Assembly: GCA_024638645.1 (NCBI GenBank)
Contig: JAHEJX010000011.1
Coordinates: 1 to 57,102, forward strand
Length of the DNA stretch: 57,102 nucleotides
Origin: Actinomycetes bacterium
GTDB taxonomy: Bacteria > Actinomycetota > Acidimicrobiia > Spongiisociales > UBA5794
Direction: 5' to 3'
Position numbers and translations under genes: made by a program. How positions within the stretch are numbered: position 1 is the first letter of the stretch; every line of letters begins with the position of its first letter. Shown in pieces: positions 55,666 to 57,102 of this stretch. Below the pieces are notes generated by a model. It was not told the DNA's origin, made no database searches, and was given only the letters and a program-made list of their open reading frames with translations.

Positions 55666-56385
55666 TCAGGAACCGTTGAAGGTGTCCCGCGGTACGGGGT
55701 CCCCGAGCTCGTCACCATTTTCTCGGCGAATCACAACCCAACACAGCACTCTGTCGACTTCCCACCGGCTTACGACCGCAACTGAGCTGTCACGTGGGTA
55801 CATAGGGTGCAGGGTCTTGACAATTGTCGCCTCAAAACCCCATGGTCGAGGCTGGAGACTTGCGGCATCGAAGCCGAACGGGTTGAGAACAACCGGATAA
55901 AGAGCCTTGAAAATGGCTTCCTTCGCAGCGAAAACGGCTATGACAGCACGTTGTCGCTCCATGCCCCTCAAAGCTGAGACCCAACTGGCTTCTTCCCGTC
56001 TGAGAACTAGCGACTCGATCTCGTGGACGGGCTGAACGAACTCGAGGTCAATTCCGACTGCTTGGGCCGTGTGGTTGTGGGCGACGATCGCTGCTGCGAC
56101 GGATTCCTTGTTGGTGATCGAGCCGACGGTGCCTTGCGACCAGAGGGGTTGGCCCGCAGGGCCTCTGAGGATGGGTCCATCGTCCAGGCCCAGCTCGGCC
56201 AATGCCTGATGCGCGGCCTTTCTTCCCAATCGAAAGGCCCTTCTGCGCCCTTCAACGGCGGTTGCAGCGAGTAACGACTCCTCCTGGCTCCAGGGGCTCG
56301 GAGTCTCGCCGTCTTCCTCGACAATGGCGATGGATGCGAATGCGGGGATACTCCGTTGCACGTCCTCACTAGTAATCACGGTCAC
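55666..56385 (-). CDS. 4'-phosphopantetheinyl transferase, Sfp/EntD type
   Basis: 239 residues. Transfers phosphopantetheine from CoA to a carrier-protein Ser. Signatures: FRLGRKAAHQALAELG (51-66), RGPAGQPLWSQGTVGSITN (74-92), AVGIDLEF (109-116, metal-binding D113 and E115) and FAAKEAIFKALYP (152-164). The normal SITH His is Asn here. GTG at 56385 overlaps the thioesterase end by 17 nt; a GTG two codons later (56379) has a better-spaced AGGGGG site and may be the true start. The gene implies a carrier protein in the pathway, none of which is in the window. Confidence 0.86.
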   Translation of the reverse strand: MTVITSEDVQRSIPAFASIAIVEEDGETPSPWSQEESLLAATAVEGRRRAFRLGRKAAHQALAELGLDDGPILRGPAGQPLWSQGTVGSITNKESVAAAIVAHNHTAQAVGIDLEFVQPVHEIESLVLRREEASWVSALRGMERQRAVIAVFAAKEAIFKALYPVVLNPFGFDAASLQPRPWGFEATIVKTLHPMYPRDSSVAVVSRWEVDRVLCWVVIRRENGDELGDPVPRDTFNGS

Positions 56386-57102
56386 CCCCTAACGCGTCGG
56401 CAACCTGCTGGACCGCTGCAGGCTCTTGGAGTATCGAGATATGATCGGCATCTACGAACACGGTATCGATAGTGCTCGCATGGCCCTGCCAGTCTTTGTG
56501 CCAGTACCTGCCATCGGAGACTCGCTGATCCTGATTCGCGCGAACGAGAAGGAGCGGGGCTTCGACCTTGCCGGGCTGAAACTTGCCGAACGCTGTGAGG
56601 CTCGCCTCTCTAACCCGCTGACTGTTGGTACGAATCCTTCCGTCCTCGCCACCGAAAGAGGCCCCGAGAATCATCCCACTCCTTCTTCTGGCCAGTCGGA
56701 TCACTCCCCTGGCCAGCCCGACAAGGCCTTCATTCCTGATCGTGCGACGTGCCTTGTCGAGTTTGGTCACGGCTCGCGAATCCCCCCAAGGGAGTGCGCC
56801 GTCGATTACTACGAGTTGCTCGACCTTGTGGCCACTGCTTTCGAGCTGCAACGTCATCTCGTGAGCTACGCACCCCCCGAAGCAGTCGCCGACAAGGCGA
56901 TAGGGGCCGTTCGGTAGGGCGTGACGAAGCTCCGCAAGGTAATTACGGGCCATCTCCTGTATTGAGTCCACCGGTTCAGCACGGCCATCGAGCCCCCGAG
57001 CCGTAAAGGCATAGACCGGTTGGTCCGGACCTAGACGGTCGGCGAGAACCCGAAACTGCACCACGTTGCCGCCGGAGTGGTGAAGGCAAATGAGCGGCGT
57101 GC
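56369..57102 (-). CDS. thioesterase domain (type I/II, Cys nucleophile), 5' end beyond the window
   Basis: The reading frame is open to the right edge. The first visible residues (TPLICLHHSGGNVVQFRVLA) are the start of an alpha/beta-hydrolase thioesterase domain of the NRPS/PKS kind. The nucleophile motif G-x-S-x-G reads LVGDCFGGCVAHEM, with Cys in place of Ser. A loop Asp (LLVRANQDQRVSD) and the catalytic His (VDADHISIL) are in place. This may be a stand-alone type II enzyme or the C-terminal domain of a larger synthetase starting off the window. It is cotranslated with the phosphopantetheinyl transferase. Confidence 0.83.
   Translation of the reverse strand, partial: TPLICLHHSGGNVVQFRVLADRLGPDQPVYAFTARGLDGRAEPVDSIQEMARNYLAELRHALPNGPYRLVGDCFGGCVAHEMTLQLESSGHKVEQLVVIDGALPWGDSRAVTKLDKARRTIRNEGLVGLARGVIRLARRRSGMILGASFGGEDGRIRTNSQRVREASLTAFGKFQPGKVEAPLLLVRANQDQRVSDGRYWHKDWQGHASTIDTVFVDADHISILQEPAAVQQVADALGGDRDY

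Overview
The window is 57.1 kb of GC-rich, densely packed chromosome. Almost every gene lies on the minus strand, and many neighbours overlap by 1-16 nt. The gene order is that of an actinobacterium: nusB-efp-aroB-aroK-aroC, aroE-mltG-ruvX-alaS, rel-apt-secF-secD-yajC, ruvB-ruvA-ruvC-yebC-pdxT-pdxS, and a phosphatidylinositol-mannoside style trio next to thrS. As I recall, Mycobacterium tuberculosis has the same backbone. The complete type IV pilus locus and several departures from the mycobacterial order suggest a deeper-branching actinobacterium, for example an Acidimicrobiia-like lineage. That placement is inference.

Layout, left to right. 0-1.4 kb: pyrB (cut by the window edge) and pyrR, behind an RNA leader with a PyrR-binding loop and a coupled 28-codon leader ORF. 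1.4-5.1 kb: nusB, efp, aroB, aroK, aroC. 5.2-14.4 kb: a type IV pilus cassette, transcribed pilB-pilT-pilC-pilA-pilD-pilM-pilN-pilO-pilP-like, with no secretin visible. 14.5-24.9 kb: aroE, mltG, ruvX, alaS, hisS, a small membrane protein, rarA, aspS and a metallo-beta-lactamase-fold hydrolase. 24.9-28.7 kb: a second pilus block of three large minor-pilin-like proteins (PilV, PilW and PilX types). 28.9-39.6 kb: rel, apt, secF, secD, yajC, tgt, queA, ruvB, ruvA, ruvC, yebC. 39.6-41.2 kb: pdxT, apparently broken by a small deletion, and pdxS. 41.4-44.7 kb: an enoyl-CoA hydratase-family gene, then a GT4 glycosyltransferase, a lipid acyltransferase and a CDP-alcohol phosphatidyltransferase. 44.8-51.3 kb: gltA (plus strand), a small membrane protein, an MMPL/RND transporter and thrS.

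51.4-57.1 kb is the accessory end. It holds a kinase-fold protein whose two catalytic aspartates are both asparagine, a small zinc-ribbon protein, a free-standing amino-acid-type adenylation enzyme, a SAM methyltransferase with an unrecognised N-terminal region, an Sfp/EntD-type phosphopantetheinyl transferase, and a thioesterase domain with Cys at the nucleophile position that runs off the right edge. Together these look like the edge of a nonribosomal-peptide-like pathway whose carrier protein and other enzymes lie outside the window.

The most notable observations are the pyr leader, the PilT with a PilB-type N-terminal domain, the large surface-exposed minor pilins, the frameshifting lesion in pdxT, the pseudokinase, the adenylation/PPTase/thioesterase cluster, and a family of short TATCC-rich repeats in operon-boundary spacers. 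I saw no tRNA, rRNA, CRISPR array or insertion sequence.
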